64,000 bases of DNA from Icerya purchasi (taxonomy: Eukaryota > Arthropoda > Insecta > Hemiptera > Monophlebidae), in contig CM077115.1 in assembly GCA_039619475.1 (NCBI GenBank), positions 152,185,774 through 152,249,773 of the forward strand, written 5' to 3'. The notes under the pieces were generated by a model, which saw only the letters and a list, made by a program, of their open reading frames with translations, did not search any database and was not told the DNA's origin. This document shows positions 1-13,926 of the stretch, piece by piece (the first letter of the stretch is position 1; every line of letters starts with the position of its first letter). The position numbers and the translations under genes were made by a program.

Positions 1-1062
1 AAATAATAATTAAAAACTGCATTAAATATTCGTTAAATTATTCCTAGATATTGTAATATGAATTCGATGCCGACTTTAATAAGTATTAATGTTGTATAAC
101 AATTGCGATGTTATTAAGTTATGTTACTCTAAAGTATATTCGTCGAATAATTATTTTTTACTTTCTAGTGCAATTTTGTTAAATTTTTATAAAAAACCTT
201 GACGTCGGTGTTGTTTTTTTTTTTTTTTTTTTTGATTTTTTCTTTTGTAAAAAAACACTTTATTTCACAATTTTTTATAGATAATTTTTTTTTTTTAAGC
301 ACACGCCAATCCGAGGAGTCGTGGCTAGGAAAGAATAAAAAGGGAGAAAATTCGTTAATTCAATTTTCAATGGTGTCTCGGATATGGATGATACAAAAAA
401 AACAAAACAAACTAATCGTAGGGTTTCGGTGAATAGGAAAGGAAAAGGATTCGATGGGCAACGTAGTAAAGAGCAGGAAGTTTCTTTTGCTCTTTAAGAA
501 ATAAAACTGTAGAACCTAATGTTTAAAGGAAGGGCGGAACAACTGCTCTCTGTATAAAAAGTAAATGTCGTCTTATGTAATTCCAGACGGATGTTGTTTT
601 TATTTTTTTTTCAATTACGGATGAGAAGGCGGAAAAAATATTTTAGAAAATACGATTTTTATCGCAAATTAATTTCTATTCTAAAAAACAAAAATTTAAA
701 AAAAAAATATATATATATATTTAATAATTACTAAGTGTACATTGCGGTAGATGTAAAAATAATAATAAAAATGTGATTTAAAACATAGCGACTTTGATTA
801 AACTGTAGCCAATAATGAATTACAGTAATTTATACGCAGTATCTCAATGCTTCCTATGAAAAGTTTTTGGTTAGCTTGAGTCTCGGGTTCTCCTTAGAAG
901 TCTGTCGGTATCGCTGTGTCTATTTAGATAAATTTCGATTTTCCTTTTCTACGCTACCAGGATTATCTAGCTGCGACCCAGGTAGAGTTGTGTACGAAGA
1001 ACAAAAAAAAGCTTTAGTGTACTATTTATAAATAAATATATTTTATGATAATACACACGCAA

Positions 1063-1117
<55 letters not shown>
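1063..1117. repeat. Compound microsatellite (CA)n(TA)n(T)n
   Basis: An AC dinucleotide run passes directly into about eleven AT units and then a T16 homopolymer. It is purely simple sequence, and the small minus-strand open frame over it is low-complexity translation. Confidence 0.95.
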
Positions 1118-2129
1118 CGTAACCCTTCCCGAAATTTTAGTCTAGATACAGTCCTGGGTAGGAGCAAACATAATCCGCTCACATTAAAGTGTTCAGTTAT
1201 TAAGATCTTTATTTACTTTATTATTATTATCATTATCATTATTATTTCTGAAGACACTGATCGTGAGATTTATATCTGTAGGAAATTTTGCTGTTACTCG
1301 AACGCGTGGGTCTAGTACTAATTAGAATTACACCGTTGGTGAAAAGATTCCATTCAATGAAAAAGAAGTATTTTCCGTAGACGACTGACGTCTTGCGCAG
1401 GGAAAAACTTATAAAACTGTGATTAAAAATTGAGCTTTCTATAACTTTACAAATTTCTATTAATTGATTAAATTGGTTATACTAACTCCAAACTGTGATT
1501 CGCAGGTAGTTTTTCATATAATCTGATTATTTACTGGGATGGATTTCCATTAATGACTGAGGAGATGTGTAATTTTCGTTTTGATAAAACTTCTGGTTTT
1601 CAAAGTGGAAAATATAATTTAAATTCGTCGTTAACATCTATTCCTATATAACCGTGTTGTTTCATTTTTTAAAATATGTAATTAAAGAATGCCGTTCCAC
1701 GGAACCTTTTGATATGTAAATCACTTAAATAAAGTTATTTCGCAGCCTTCCATTAGTTTTAAGTTTCTTTTTATTGTTTTCGCGAGATTTTGACAATAAA
1801 TGACATAACTTACAAGTTACTTTTCTGACTGATTATTGTGCTGTTTTAACTTTTTAGATGCGTAAAAGAGAAAAATGTTTCAAACGATCGATAATGAAAT
1901 AGTTAATTTGTAAACAAAAAGAGTGACGGAACGTGTAAGAACGACGTTTACTTTTTTAGTTCGATAGAAAGGCTGTTTTTTCGATTCATTACTGCTGAGG
2001 TTAGTGATTAATGAAGTTACGCTGACTATAGAAGTCCCACGCGACATAGTCAGACAACGGCATCATTGTCAAAAACTGTTGTTTTGAAAATGATAGATGT
2101 ATCGACGAGATGACAGTTTAAATAAAAAA

Positions 2130-2214
2130 ATAATAATAATAAATAATAATAATAATAAAAATAATAACAATAATAAATAACAATAATAAATAATAACAAT
2201 AATAATAATAATAG
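2130..2214. repeat. (AAT)n microsatellite with AAC interruptions
   Basis: About 85 bp of AAT/ATA triplets with occasional C substitutions. The Tyr/Ile-rich minus-strand open frame across it is a translation of the repeat, not a gene. Confidence 0.95.
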
Positions 2215-5200
2215 ATTAATAAATAAAATTGTTTTTTCGTATCGCGAAGAGATTTCAAAATTATCCTGCTGATAATTAATAGCTTGCGTAAACTGATTTC
2301 ATTTTGAATGTTGTACATAGTGTTCGTACAGAGAATTATGTTTATTGTCCGAATGTGTAGTAATAAAACAGAGAATGAATAAAAGTCACAGGCTTTTCAT
2401 TTAACATAGATACGAAATATTTCAAATTCGTTTGTAAAATTGTAAATTCATAAATATGTATACATATGTATTTATTGAGAATATATTTTTTCTCGTAGCT
2501 TAATGACAGGCCTATTTATTATTTTGATCCAAAGTTATTATTGCCTTTTTTACTCTGTTAATTTACAATTACCACCTGTTTGGATTGCCAACGCATCTAC
2601 TAAGAGAGGTATTCGTAAAGCGTGTGAATCCTTTCGTCCACATATTTTTGTGCGGACAGTCTTTCAGTTGATAACTGGCGCAATATCGCGAATAAAAGTG
2701 CTAATAACTTAGTCGGAAAACGCATTTTATTTCTTTCTCAGCATTTTTATTTCAGTTACTGATAAATTACATTTTTGTAATTGTAATGTAATTGTTCCGC
2801 CCGTGCTTTGGTGTATTTTCGCAATTCATAGACACGGATGATGTGTTTAATCCAGGTGTTAGGATTTATTATAATGTAACATGCGTGAAAATTCTGAGGT
2901 ATAAAGTAGTACACATACTCCTGTTTAAAAAAACATCGATACTTAACAATCCTTTAAACACAGTAGTAGAGAACTGGAAATAATGTTCGCAATTGATTCG
3001 ATAAACAAAATAAGGAAATTGTATATATTCAACGATAACATAAAAAATTAAAAGATATTCAAAAACATGATCCATTCAATTTCCGTAAAAAAAAAAAAAA
3101 TGCTTTAAAAACTATTACAAATGCGTAAAACATTCCAATATCTTTAGGAGCGTTATATTTAAGAAAAAAGTAGGATTTTACAAACAGTGTATATTATACA
3201 ATAAAATCAAACGCAGTCTCACTATTATTATATGCCTTAAACGGATGACGATGGGTGGTCACAGCGGCAGATGGAAAAATAGTATCAACAGATTAATCAG
3301 AAAAGTGAGGAGGTGTAAGAAAGTTGGATACAATATATCGAATTGAAAAGTCGGGGTATAAAAGGTACGAGAAGAATAAATGCTGTCGCGGAAGATATTA
3401 TCTGTAAAAGAGCAAAAAAAAAAAAAAAAGCGCGTTTGTTAATATTTTTACAACAATTAATTTATACAATTCGCGCACAAAATCAGTTTACTGGAAGTCG
3501 CGGAAAACCCGTATCAAAGATAAATTTTCGAATGTTCCGGTTCTGTGGAAAATTTTAAGTGAAATGCAGGCGATCTTACGTTTTAATGATACACAAATCA
3601 ACTTCGTCATGTAATTTTTCCTAAAAAAAAAAAAAAAATATCACGAGAATATTTTAATGATTTAAATTATGCAGGGAATTCATTAAAGAATCCCGATGTG
3701 TAGATACCAGAAATATTACTCACCATCAAAAATCCCTCTCCGTTAATTGTTGTGCGGTTTGCTATTTCTTAAGACTGTATTTAAAGAGTTTGTTTCAATT
3801 ATTATGTAAGGTTATACGAACAAAAGAAAAGCTGAATTAAGGAAATGAATTTCTGTTAGAAATATTCACCATTCAACAAATGACAAAAAAATATGAAAGA
3901 TTTTACTCGGGCGAAACAGCGAACAACAGCTGATGTAAAATAAAATCGTTTTTCTGTGCATGCTAATTTCAGGAACTGGCGAGTTTACTTTATTCAGATT
4001 TTTTTACCAGTGACTAAGTTTCATCGTATAATTTATTAATTTTTTAAGAAAAAAAAATAAAAAAACAAAAAAAGAAGCTTACCGTTGGGCTCTTTAGAAG
4101 CGTCAGTTACTGTGCCAGATATAAGAGGGAACTCTCTTTATATAATATATATATATATATATATTACCCATAATTATTAAATTTCTATAAAGTTATTCGT
4201 TTTTCCGCGATCAGTCGACAAGATATTACGGACATATTGTACCCGAAAGAAAAAAGAAAAAGTAACTTTGAAAAATGCATTTTAATTCGGGTTGATAAAA
4301 GGGGAATAACTTCTAACAAGATTATTTTTTTTCGTATGAGCGCGCAAGCGGCATTGTGGTACAACAGGATAAACTAAGCTATATAAAAAAACTAAATAGC
4401 TAGGCGGTCAGAAATAGACGCAATAAAGAACAGCAGTGCAGGCACGACAGGAGATGAAGGAAAGGAGAGGATAAAGGAAGCGTAGTAGGGAGCAGGGAGA
4501 CCTAATGACAGGAGCTGACTGTATAAAAGGGAGCGTTCATTAGGAAGAGCAGGATATTCGAAGAAAATGTGATCAGCTTCACATATACTATACCGAGACT
4601 ATAGAAATATCATATAGTAGATAAACTTGAAATCAAGTGATAGAAAGTAGCCGAAAAGTAGAGGCCGATAAAGAATAACTGCGTGAAATACGTAAAATTC
4701 ACGGTGCTAAGTAATTGAGTTTGTAAAGAATAAAAAATGTTTTTTGAACTTTCTAGGCTTTAGCTCCTCTCCCCCATGTACGTATCAGTGGCACCAGCGA
4801 TTGAAATGTGATAATAAAACTTGATTAGCTATTAGTTCTCTTGAAAATTGCTATTCGAATTTCCAATTCAGCTTTTCCGGGTTTTTTCGGCTTTTAAAAA
4901 ATGTAGTCTTCGAATGCTGTTCAAGGTTTTTTCGGAACAGAAATTCTCCTCTTAACACTGAAACGAAAAATAGGGGCATGAAACCTCTGCCGCCGTGGTT
5001 TAGAACTTTTTTGCGATAACCCTAAACGGTTTTATCCCCAAAATTAACGAAAGTATGTAACTTTGTTTTCGTAATTTTCGTACTATTCGCATTATTTATA
5101 GTATAGTCGATAAAATACGATCGTTTGCGCAATCCTTTCAACAACCATAATGATAATACCAAAACCATCTTAGCCCTAAAGTACGTACGTACGGGATATT

Positions 5201-5790
5201 TATAGTATGAGGTAATTACTAATTTCGTTCATTTCATTTTCACAATTTGGTGCAATCTACAAATGAAACATCAACGATAACTGAAATAAACAAATCGGGA
5301 TATTATTTCAATTTGTAAAGATCGCAATAATTGTCGTGTCTCGCGGTTGGCATGATTACTTACCGTTGTATGTATCACCAGCGCAAGACGACATACTATG
5401 TTCAAATAATCTTTTTGAAAATTAAAATCGCTGGAAAAGGTCAATCGCGAATAGTTTTGTGTAAATCGAAGAAAATTCTAGAAAATAGAAATCAAAACTT
5501 ATACAAAATACCAACGACTGCGTGTGTTCATCTTTTGTATGAATTGAGACTGCTACAATTTTACAATCATCATCAAAAAATATTAATTATAAATGAATTC
5601 TAAAATTAATACTTTAATAATTTTTTTTAAAATAAATTTTGTTGAAATTTGTCAATTGGACGTGCGCAACGGTTGACGTGCTTTAAAAAAAAGTTTCATT
5701 TGAGAAATACACGCGATTTTAGTTCTTTTTATCATCTGGTGTACAATATACAAATTTGATTCATCGAGATTGCGCGTAGAATAATTTATT

Positions 5791-5812
5791 CCCCCCCCCC
5801 CCCCCCCCCCCC
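5791..5812. repeat. C22 homopolymer
   Basis: Twenty-two consecutive C bases follow an AT-rich segment and run into AAACACACACA. The length is unusual for such AT-rich DNA. The G-rich strand could in principle fold into a G-quadruplex and the C-rich strand into an i-motif. Confidence 0.95.
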
Positions 5813-8156
5813 AAACACACACATTTTTTTATTTCAGTGAATGATGTAAATTTCATGTTGTTTAACGTCACGAATTGAATTGTGTATTTTTATTTTTTTA
5901 AACTACGTTTTAATCACTTTTAGAAACACGTTAAATACATGGAGCGTGTTTAGTCGCGAAAAAGTTCTCTTTTGTTGGAGCGTTTGTTTTTTATTCATAA
6001 AGTGATTAGGGAAAACATGACCAGTTGGTGCCGACAGGAATAGGGGATATTGATTGACTTCACATGCGCGAGAAGATAGTTAGTGTTGAATCAGCGGCGA
6101 AATAAAATAAAATGTCCAAATTATTTTAATCTCTCGAACTAACCTCCAACGAATATTATCAGTCCTCTTTGTCGCGGTTTCTTTTTATTAATTCTTTTAT
6201 AAAAACTTTAGAACCGAACGTATGTATAAATGTTTGATATTCACCAGTTTAATTTCACTGGAGGCTAGTTAATTGCAAGTGTTTTATGAAATCTTCATAA
6301 ATGCATTAAAAAAGAACATAAAACTGTTTTTGTCGAGGACTAATTTTAATTCGGTTTTTTTAGAATTAATCACGATTTTCGAATTTTAATAAAGAATTTA
6401 AAAAAGAATAAACAACGCTTTTTGTTATTAATATTGTTTTATTTTTCCACGTCACTTGGAATCGAAGCAGAGATCAGTGGACGACAATTCGATAAAATTT
6501 AAAAGTTACCATCAGTTTTTTACTTGACTGTGAAATTTTTTACAAACTGCGAATATAACGGCCCTCCTTAGAGGGGTGGACTAGATTATCTGAGATTAGA
6601 GTTTTTTTTTCTTTTCGACTCTTTCACAGAGTGGTGAGAGAACCGAATCGATAAAATGCTATTTTTTAAATAAACGGAAAATTGAAAAATTGTTATTTTT
6701 AAGATGTGGTTATGATTTTCCACGGCACATTTTTGGCAGAAAATTGATGAGGTGGCGAAATGTGCGATAGTTCTATTTCTAATTAAGCGCGATCCATTTC
6801 GAGGGGCAAAAGTTAATTGGAAAAGTCGTATTAATTGTCTTCTCGTCCTGATACACACGCAACACAGTATAATCATTTGGAGGAGAATTAATTTTCGTGA
6901 GAATGTCAAGGGGCATATAGAAAATGATGCTACTAGATAAAGTTAAAATTATTTCGAATAACCGTCCAATATTTCTTCTTTAATATGCAATAATAAATAT
7001 TAAACATTTTAGCCTAGTCTTTTGTTATCTCTCACGTTCAGCGTTCCGATGATAGCTATAAATACAAAAGAGCATAACCGGGTTTTGGCTTGTTACGAAG
7101 ATTACATCCAGCATTTTGTTCGTACTTACTTATGGTGAAAAAATGTTCTAAATTTGAAAATTCGTAATTTTTTATTTTCTTGGAAAATTCATGCGCGAAG
7201 TTGTTTCTGCTTTCGTGTGTGATGGCGGCGAATAGAAATTATTAAAAATATAACCGAGAAATGCGATCGTAGCCTGGAGAATGTTAACGAGGTCGTAGCA
7301 CTACATTGTACTGTAATACTACACGTGTCGGTGGATAGACAAACACCCTTAATATAATAGAGCAAACATTTAAAATCAATCCAAAGTGTGAATAGCTCGG
7401 TTGCCCATCTGCTTTGGCAAACACACTACTCTCCCCTATATCTTTCCAATAAAAATGTACAAATAGTAGTGATATCGCGGAACAGAGTAGAAAGCCCGAA
7501 CGATTAAACTACATTCCAGTGGTTGGCATTATTCGACTTTTTCGTTCTCCAATTGTTCAGACATTTCTCATGATGGGGTTAAACCGATTTTGTCATATCG
7601 TCAGTTTTCATATGAACTCTAAGCTGAGGATGTAATTATCTTTTTGTTTTTGTTTGTTTTTTTTTTTTTAGTTTTAATGTCAAACTATCTGACTACTCTA
7701 TACATTCGACTATTTCGCTTTAAATATTAAATGTTTGTATACGCTTTTGGTTATTTCAATAAATGCTTATAAATAACTTAATAAAATAAATGAAGTTGTT
7801 TATTAAATGAATACTGAAATAAATATAATCATAGCAACCGGTACAAAATATATTCATCAGCAGGGACGCGTTTTTAGGCCTAACTCATCATCAGTTAAAA
7901 GTGGAAATCTTCTCTTTAAGGTATATTAAAAGAAGCGCAAGATGATCATATGTAAATATGTGTGTAAGTTAAAAACAGATTTGGATTGTGGAAGATATGA
8001 TCAGTTTTTGAAGAATATAGAGCAGGGAATTCCTGATAAATTTTAAAATGGAGAATTTGTCTAGCATTAATATTTTATTATTTACTTTATTGTTTTTTTA
8101 TATTTTTCTTTTTCGCTTGTATTTTAGTTTTATTAATTAAATAAAAAAGGTATTCT

Positions 8157-8183
8157 TTTTTTTTTTTTTTTTTTTTTTTTTTT
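8157..8183. repeat. Poly(T) run of about 27
   Basis: A long T homopolymer. Read on the minus strand it could be the poly(A) tail of a retroposed sequence extending from higher coordinates, but no retrotransposon protein is recognisable beside it. Confidence 0.8.
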
Positions 8184-10574
8184 ATTGTTCATTTAAGCAC
8201 CAACAGAATCCTTTAAACGTGTTTTATTAAAGTAGAAATTATTAGTAGTTTTATTTTGTTTTATTTTATTAATTTTGTTTTATTTTATGTAATAAATTTC
8301 TTTGGGCGCGCCATATGTTTTATTTAAAAAATTGATAGATTTAAAAGTAGACAAGTTGAAGAAGCCATTGATATCATTAATGATAATTTCAATCGAAAGA
8401 ACGGTTTGCAACTGAGTTCGTTTTGGAAATCTGTTATTTCGTAGAAGCTTAATTGATTTTAAGAACAAAAAAACATTACACAAAATGCAGAGGTGGTGGC
8501 GAAAACCACGCGGAATTTTTTTTATCAATTTAACAAGTAATAATGGGGACCCCTTGCTAGGGAAAATGTACGAGTCATCGACGTTGAAATAACTTTTTCG
8601 AAATAATATCTTTTACTACGTCGGAAACAAACATAAGTTACCAAGTATACTTAAGCCCCGGAGAATGATTTTGCTTTTCGTTCAGGACGCCAGCGTTCGA
8701 TATTCGCGTTTTAATATTAATTTTAAGTGTGTACTTTTGTTTATCATTATTTGTTTACTATCTAGTAAATGTATTATTTTACAAAAAAAACAGGTTATTT
8801 CTATCAAAACGGGTACGAATAAAAATACGATTTACGGCGCTGAACCAATTAACGAAGCCGTGTTAATCGGTTAAATTCAAGAAGACTCTCGGAATCTCAT
8901 ACTACTAGCGTCTTCTGTGTGTGTATTAAAATGATATACAGACTTACGGATGATCGGTACACGCTTCGGCAAATTACAAAGGTAGAGTCATTAAATGCGC
9001 ACGCTAATTTCCATCAAAGAAGGTGATGTTGAAGAATCTTTACAATTGGAGAGATTAGGCTTGCTATTGGATTGTAATTGTTTTCGCTAGAAAACGAGGT
9101 ATCTTTTTAAAAAAAAGTCCTATCTTATTCGCATGTACCTAAATGCGTTATGGAGTATAAATACTTATTTCGCCTTTTAATTTGTAGTTCCTACAAATCC
9201 ATTGCCATCGGAGTATCAATACGAATTGTTTTTTTTTAGCTAAGTGGTCTATCGTTAGAATCAGGCATTGAACGAACCGATGTATAAATTATAAAACATT
9301 ATTAGGGGGTTTTGTATTTTTAAACAACAACACGAGATTGTTTTTGCGCGCCGTGTAACTAGAAAAGTAAACGTGACTTCTGCTACGCTGGTATGTCTTG
9401 TGAGTTAATTGCGGTTCACAATTTAGTTCGAATTTCCGATTAGTCATACTTTTATCATGTTTTCACCGCTGTTTGTTGATCATTAGTCGAGGAAGATTTC
9501 AAACAGGAGCTTTTTTGTCCAGGTTCCCCCTCTATATCGAAAGAGAAATAACTTGTCTCTGTACGGCTATATATATATATATATGTCAATCGCACATGTT
9601 GGTATACGTATATGTGCGTCCATGAATGTATGTGTAGATATTTACTATTCTTATTAAGGATATTCTTTCATCTTTGCCGGCAGTTCGTATTTACCTTTAG
9701 CAAGTAGGCGTTAATGAACTATATAATATTTCGTTGACGCGTTTATTCATACTTCTTTAAACGTGAAATATAACAATATCGAGAAATTTTGAGATCACTG
9801 CTATCTGCCTCTCCAAATTACCGCCCCATTAACGATATTTCCTCGATATTGTCGGTTGGGATTCAAATTATCATACAGTGACCTCATTTTCTTCGATTCA
9901 TTCATCTCCTTAGTTTTAACATTCGGCAAACTATGCTACACTCGACGACTAGAATTTTGAAGATCCGACACGTTAGGAAGACTATGAGGATTCTTCTTTA
10001 TTTTCGTTTCTCAATCGATAAAAAATTCAGCAAAGCCCGATAACATTATACTGTCGTGTTCTACATATTTATTTATAATTTCGTAAAGTCGTCGTCCCAC
10101 TGGTGCAAAGAAAAATAGACGCTAGCGATGTCGAAGAAAATCTACCTTTACACGAAGTTTATTTATTTATTATTTTTTTTTTAGCAATGACAAACGCATA
10201 TAGTCTTAGGTGGCTCAAAAAGCATTGTCTAAATTTCTTTTAGTTTAATGAAAGAATCAAACGGGTAAATCGAAATGTGTACTGGTTAGAAAGTAGAATT
10301 TAATATTTAAATGTGTTTAATTGACAAATATAGCTCTGTAATTAATAAGTTGCTTTTGGTGCAAAGAATGGATTAAAACTTAGCAGGTCTGTATTTAAGA
10401 TTCGAGTTAACCACCTTACACACATACAAACATATATATATATACACATATAGATAGATAGATAGATATAGGTTACATAAAACAAAACAACTGTGGTTTC
10501 AGTTCTTTTTAAACCAGTAGAAATTGAACGTAGAATAAGTTCGTTCTTTAGTTGAATACCCGTAACACAGCAGG

Positions 10575-10860
10575 CAGGTAGCGCGGTAGTCTAGTAGTTA
10601 AGGTGTTGGGCTACCAAACCAGAAGTGATATAGGTTATCGAGGCTTGTCTCGTTCAGAATATCCAAGTTACTCCAAGGTTTTTCCTAACTTGGAATAATT
10701 GAGTATCAGAGTAACATGGAAAAATAAAGACGGTCGAAAGAAAGAAACTCCCCCCCCCACCACCCTAAACCCTTTAGATCCTTTAGGTTGTTTACATTAT
10801 GAACTTTCATTTCACAATGACCGATGTCATGAAAAGTGTATGGGGTTTACTTTACTTAAA
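10575..10860 (+). mobile_element. tRNA-derived SINE, copy 1
   Basis: The left part resembles a Pol III promoter. An A-box-like sequence TAGTCTAGTAG lies at 10587-10597 and a degenerate B box GGTTATCGAGG at 10633-10643, with typical spacing. The body matches a second copy at 29389-29630: both share GGCTACCAAACCAG, CTTGTCTC and the 3' block TTATGAACTTT..TTCACAAT. The 3' part also matches a third copy on the minus strand at 53522-53770. Repetition at three places plus Pol III boxes supports a SINE. The internal C8 run and AAAGAAAGAAA tract are private to this copy. It should depend on a partner LINE for mobility, and I cannot identify which. Confidence 0.75.
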
Positions 10861-12789
10861 CACAATAGGCAATGAAACCATACTTGTAAAAATCCTCAGC
10901 GATACTTGTGTGCTCGTGTAAATGTAAGTAATTATTATTTTCACGTTTTCCGGATTTCTGTCATTTCATCCATCGGAGGAAGTGTAATTAATTATTTAAT
11001 TTTTAAATTTAGATCCATTGCGGAAAGTTTAAATTTTTTCTGAAAATGTGGATAAGCGAGATCAAATATTTAACGATATCAAAAAAAGCATTTCAGACTG
11101 AAAAAAAATTGACTAGAATTTATTTACCGACATAAATTGGGTTAGATCATTTTTCTTTTGGTTGGTTTGTCGATTAGGGACTTTTATTCGGAAACGGAAA
11201 AAAAAAAAAAAAAAGGAGTTCGTTAAATTTTATTTAAGTTAGATGCTGCCAATATGAGAGGCAGAGAGATAAGAAAGGTTCCATGAGAAGCTGAATAACC
11301 GAAATTCGAAATTTCTTACCCCCCGCAGACATCTAGACGACTAGCGCGAGCGAAAAGTTGGGGAAAAATAAAAATTTTTCCTAAAAATTTTAATCTAAAC
11401 ATTATCAAAAATTGAAATTTATTACAACTTTTTTTTTTTTTATATAATCGTTTGTAACAACTTTTAACATGTTCATTTTTGGTTTTTTTGCGTTTTGAAG
11501 AAATTAAAAAAAAAAAAACCCTTAATATCGTTTCGTAAGTTTTAAAGCTTTTTACGGCAGAGATTCTGTTAAATATCATCTTCCTAATAATCCTTGTAAA
11601 ACGTCGAGATCGCGCCGTTGTTTGAAGGTAGTAATGGGTGTGTGTCTTTTTAATCGCTTAAACCGCCGTTTTTAGACCTTCGCGTTTTTATATTCGAATA
11701 CAGTGCTCACGGTTTACAAACGGGCTACGAGTACCGATCAAAAAAACAATAAGATGACCCCCCGCGTATTCGTCGAATGAGAGTTGGGTCGTTTCAAAAG
11801 CAGGCTTCTAGTGTCATCGAAAATCACGAAGAAAGCTTATTCCATATGTAAAAAAGAAAGACCGCAAAGGCATATCGCAGAAATATTTCAAACGGCTTTG
11901 GTGCGTTTTATTTACGGTGCTGCGATTGAAGGGAATAAAAAAAGTCCTTTTTTTGAATTTTGACAATAATAAACTTTCGTATTCGCGGTTGTTTACTGGA
12001 ATTTTGTATTTTCCGAGATTAATTATATGATATATATTCGATTTATAAAAAGTTTATCGATTACAAATCTTTCATGCTGCGTAAGATCACATATTGTTCT
12101 TATTATTTCGTATTTGTTATTGATTTGTAGTTAAAATTTTCCGCGATTAATTTATCAAATATTTTAAATACGTGTAAAATTTATCGATTGAAAAAATCTT
12201 TCACCCTACCTGTAGGATGTGTTTCATTTCAATCATAATTACTCTTTCGTATACGTAGTCGTTTTCCGAAATTACACGAGAGTCTTTAGCCTAAAATTCC
12301 TTTTGAGAACATGCTCAACTCTTGATAATTACAACAGATTTTTCTTTCCATTCTTAATTATAGGGGGATCATTCTTTCTACTTTCGTATTCATCCATCTT
12401 TTCTTCCTTGTCCACGGTTTCTATCGGATGTTTTCACATTTTCGTTATCCTTCGCCTTCGTGTTTTGACTAAAATTTTCGGTCCTCCGCATATCCCCAAA
12501 TGCAATGCCCCTTTACTTCACTCCTCTTCATTCTTCCTAGTCACGCTATACACATATTTCGGAAACCCTTTACGGTCTTTTTCTATTTTGTTCTTTTAAA
12601 GTTTAACGTGCGTTAATTAACTTTCGTCAGTGCTGACTGCAGTCTTATTTTTGTATATTTAAGTATCTAAAACTTTCTTTGCTGTTTCTTAATTCTCTAG
12701 TTACGTTTTTCTTCGTTGATGAACCACAAAAAAAATAAAAATGATAATGGCGACGACCGCTATCGTAACGTCGCAGCAATTTACAAAAC
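10861..12789. other. Non-coding stretch, nothing recognised
   Basis: AT-rich sequence with poly(A) runs. A 126-codon plus-strand open frame at 12219-12599 is very rich in Phe, Ser and Leu, lacks any domain I recognise and probably reflects pyrimidine-rich DNA. No RNA gene or transposon terminus was seen. Confidence 0.5.
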
Positions 12790-13926
12790 GTGGATGCAGA
12801 GAGAGAGGAGAATTGTGATTATATATCGCGTCCCTTCCGGATGAATCCGTCTTCGCTTAGATGCTTAAATGCGTTCTCTATTATATACATACATATCTCT
12901 GTTTTTGGCGTAATGTATGCCAATGTTCCAATTTTTATTTTGTCTTATTTCCGTGTTTCGCCCATTATCGAATCCGAGAGTTCTCTTACAACAATTTTCA
13001 GCATCGATGGTGTTTATTCCTGCGCGGCGGCCGAGGTTTTGCATTTCAACAATGAAAATCATTACCGGCCAGATTCGATCGAACAATAAAACCGTGCGCA
13101 TATGGCTTACGTATCGTATTATTATTATATCGTACGGAGAACTACTACGCAGTTCGGACGCCATTTTTATATTATCATCAAGGTGTGGTTAGACCGGAGT
13201 TCGTCGTTACCTGTGCCCTCGACCGTATCCACAATATCACAATATACAACTACGCAGAAAAATCATTCCGATACATGCGCGCATACGCCTGCCTGTGTAT
13301 AGGTGTGTGCGTATAACTCTCCACGTATACTTTGCCATAGCGGGATTGTACTCAGTCACTGCCGCCTGCGGGAGGACGTGTGCTACACCCACCTTGGTTC
13401 GTCGAAAGTTCTTTCGCTTGAATATCATTAACGTACGTTATAGTATTAACCAACCACAACCTCTATTCTTCGTAATGAATCTATATAATAAATATTATCG
13501 AATACCTGCTTATCTTCGATTCGCCCGAGGTGCGCGATAGGGCAGCCTGCTGCGATTTGCTATCATCATCATTGTTCCTTATTAGATAAGTTAATCTGAC
13601 CGGAGTGTCTAGCCTTCACCTCTTTTTCATCTCCTTCGCCGCCTTCTCGCCCTTTGGACTCGTGCTTAGATTTACGCTCGTAAGTGATCGTCAACGCGCG
13701 CAGAGGTCCATTCATCGTTTTTCCCGTATTAAAATCTTTTTCCAGTCGTGTTTTTCTGTTGAGATATTTACATTTTATTGCTCTTGAATCCGACATGACC
13801 AGCCCGCGCACAGTAAAATTTTTATTCCAGATCTGGTCGGTTCGAGTTACCGTTCAAACGACGAATTATCACCTTCCGCTACAATTTAAGTATCGAATTC
13901 CGAGCCTGAATTTCGTGTCAAATTAA
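12790..13926. other. GC-richer block with many overlapping open frames
   Basis: Over about 1.1 kb the composition is clearly less AT-rich than the flanks, and open frames of 60 to 99 codons overlap on both strands (for example 12790-13089 plus, 12865-13164 minus, 13295-13540 plus, 13569-13811 minus). None has a domain I recognise, and no single frame stays open throughout, so I do not call a gene. Possibilities are a CpG-rich promoter or 5' UTR, an enhancer-like conserved non-coding block, or old mobile-element sequence. It ends abruptly at an A-rich tract at 13927-13967. Confidence 0.4.

Larger units (their letters stand above)
1..10568. other. AT-rich non-coding stretch
   Basis: I see no gene, RNA or recognisable transposon here. 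Open frames are short (107 codons or fewer), rich in Phe, Tyr, Ile, Lys and Asn as expected of AT-rich DNA, and often overlap frames on the other strand. The visible structure is simple sequence: runs of A or T, TA tracts, an AAT tract and one C22 run, the main ones listed separately. CpG does not look strongly depleted by eye. This could be intergenic DNA or part of a very long intron. Confidence 0.6.

Noticed and set aside
2118..2318. Tyr/Ile-rich minus-strand frame
   Set aside because: Translation of an AAT microsatellite.
7850..7910. CATCAGCAGGGACGCGTTTTTAGGCC segment as a dispersed element related to the 52694 foldback
   Set aside because: Only a few shared short words (GTTTC/CATCAG type). 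No alignable arms or second copy.
12219..12599. 126-codon plus-strand frame rich in Phe, Ser and Leu
   Set aside because: Composition follows pyrimidine-rich DNA. It superficially resembles the Ser/Phe-rich tails of the LINE family, but no RNase H or CxxxxxH motif is present.
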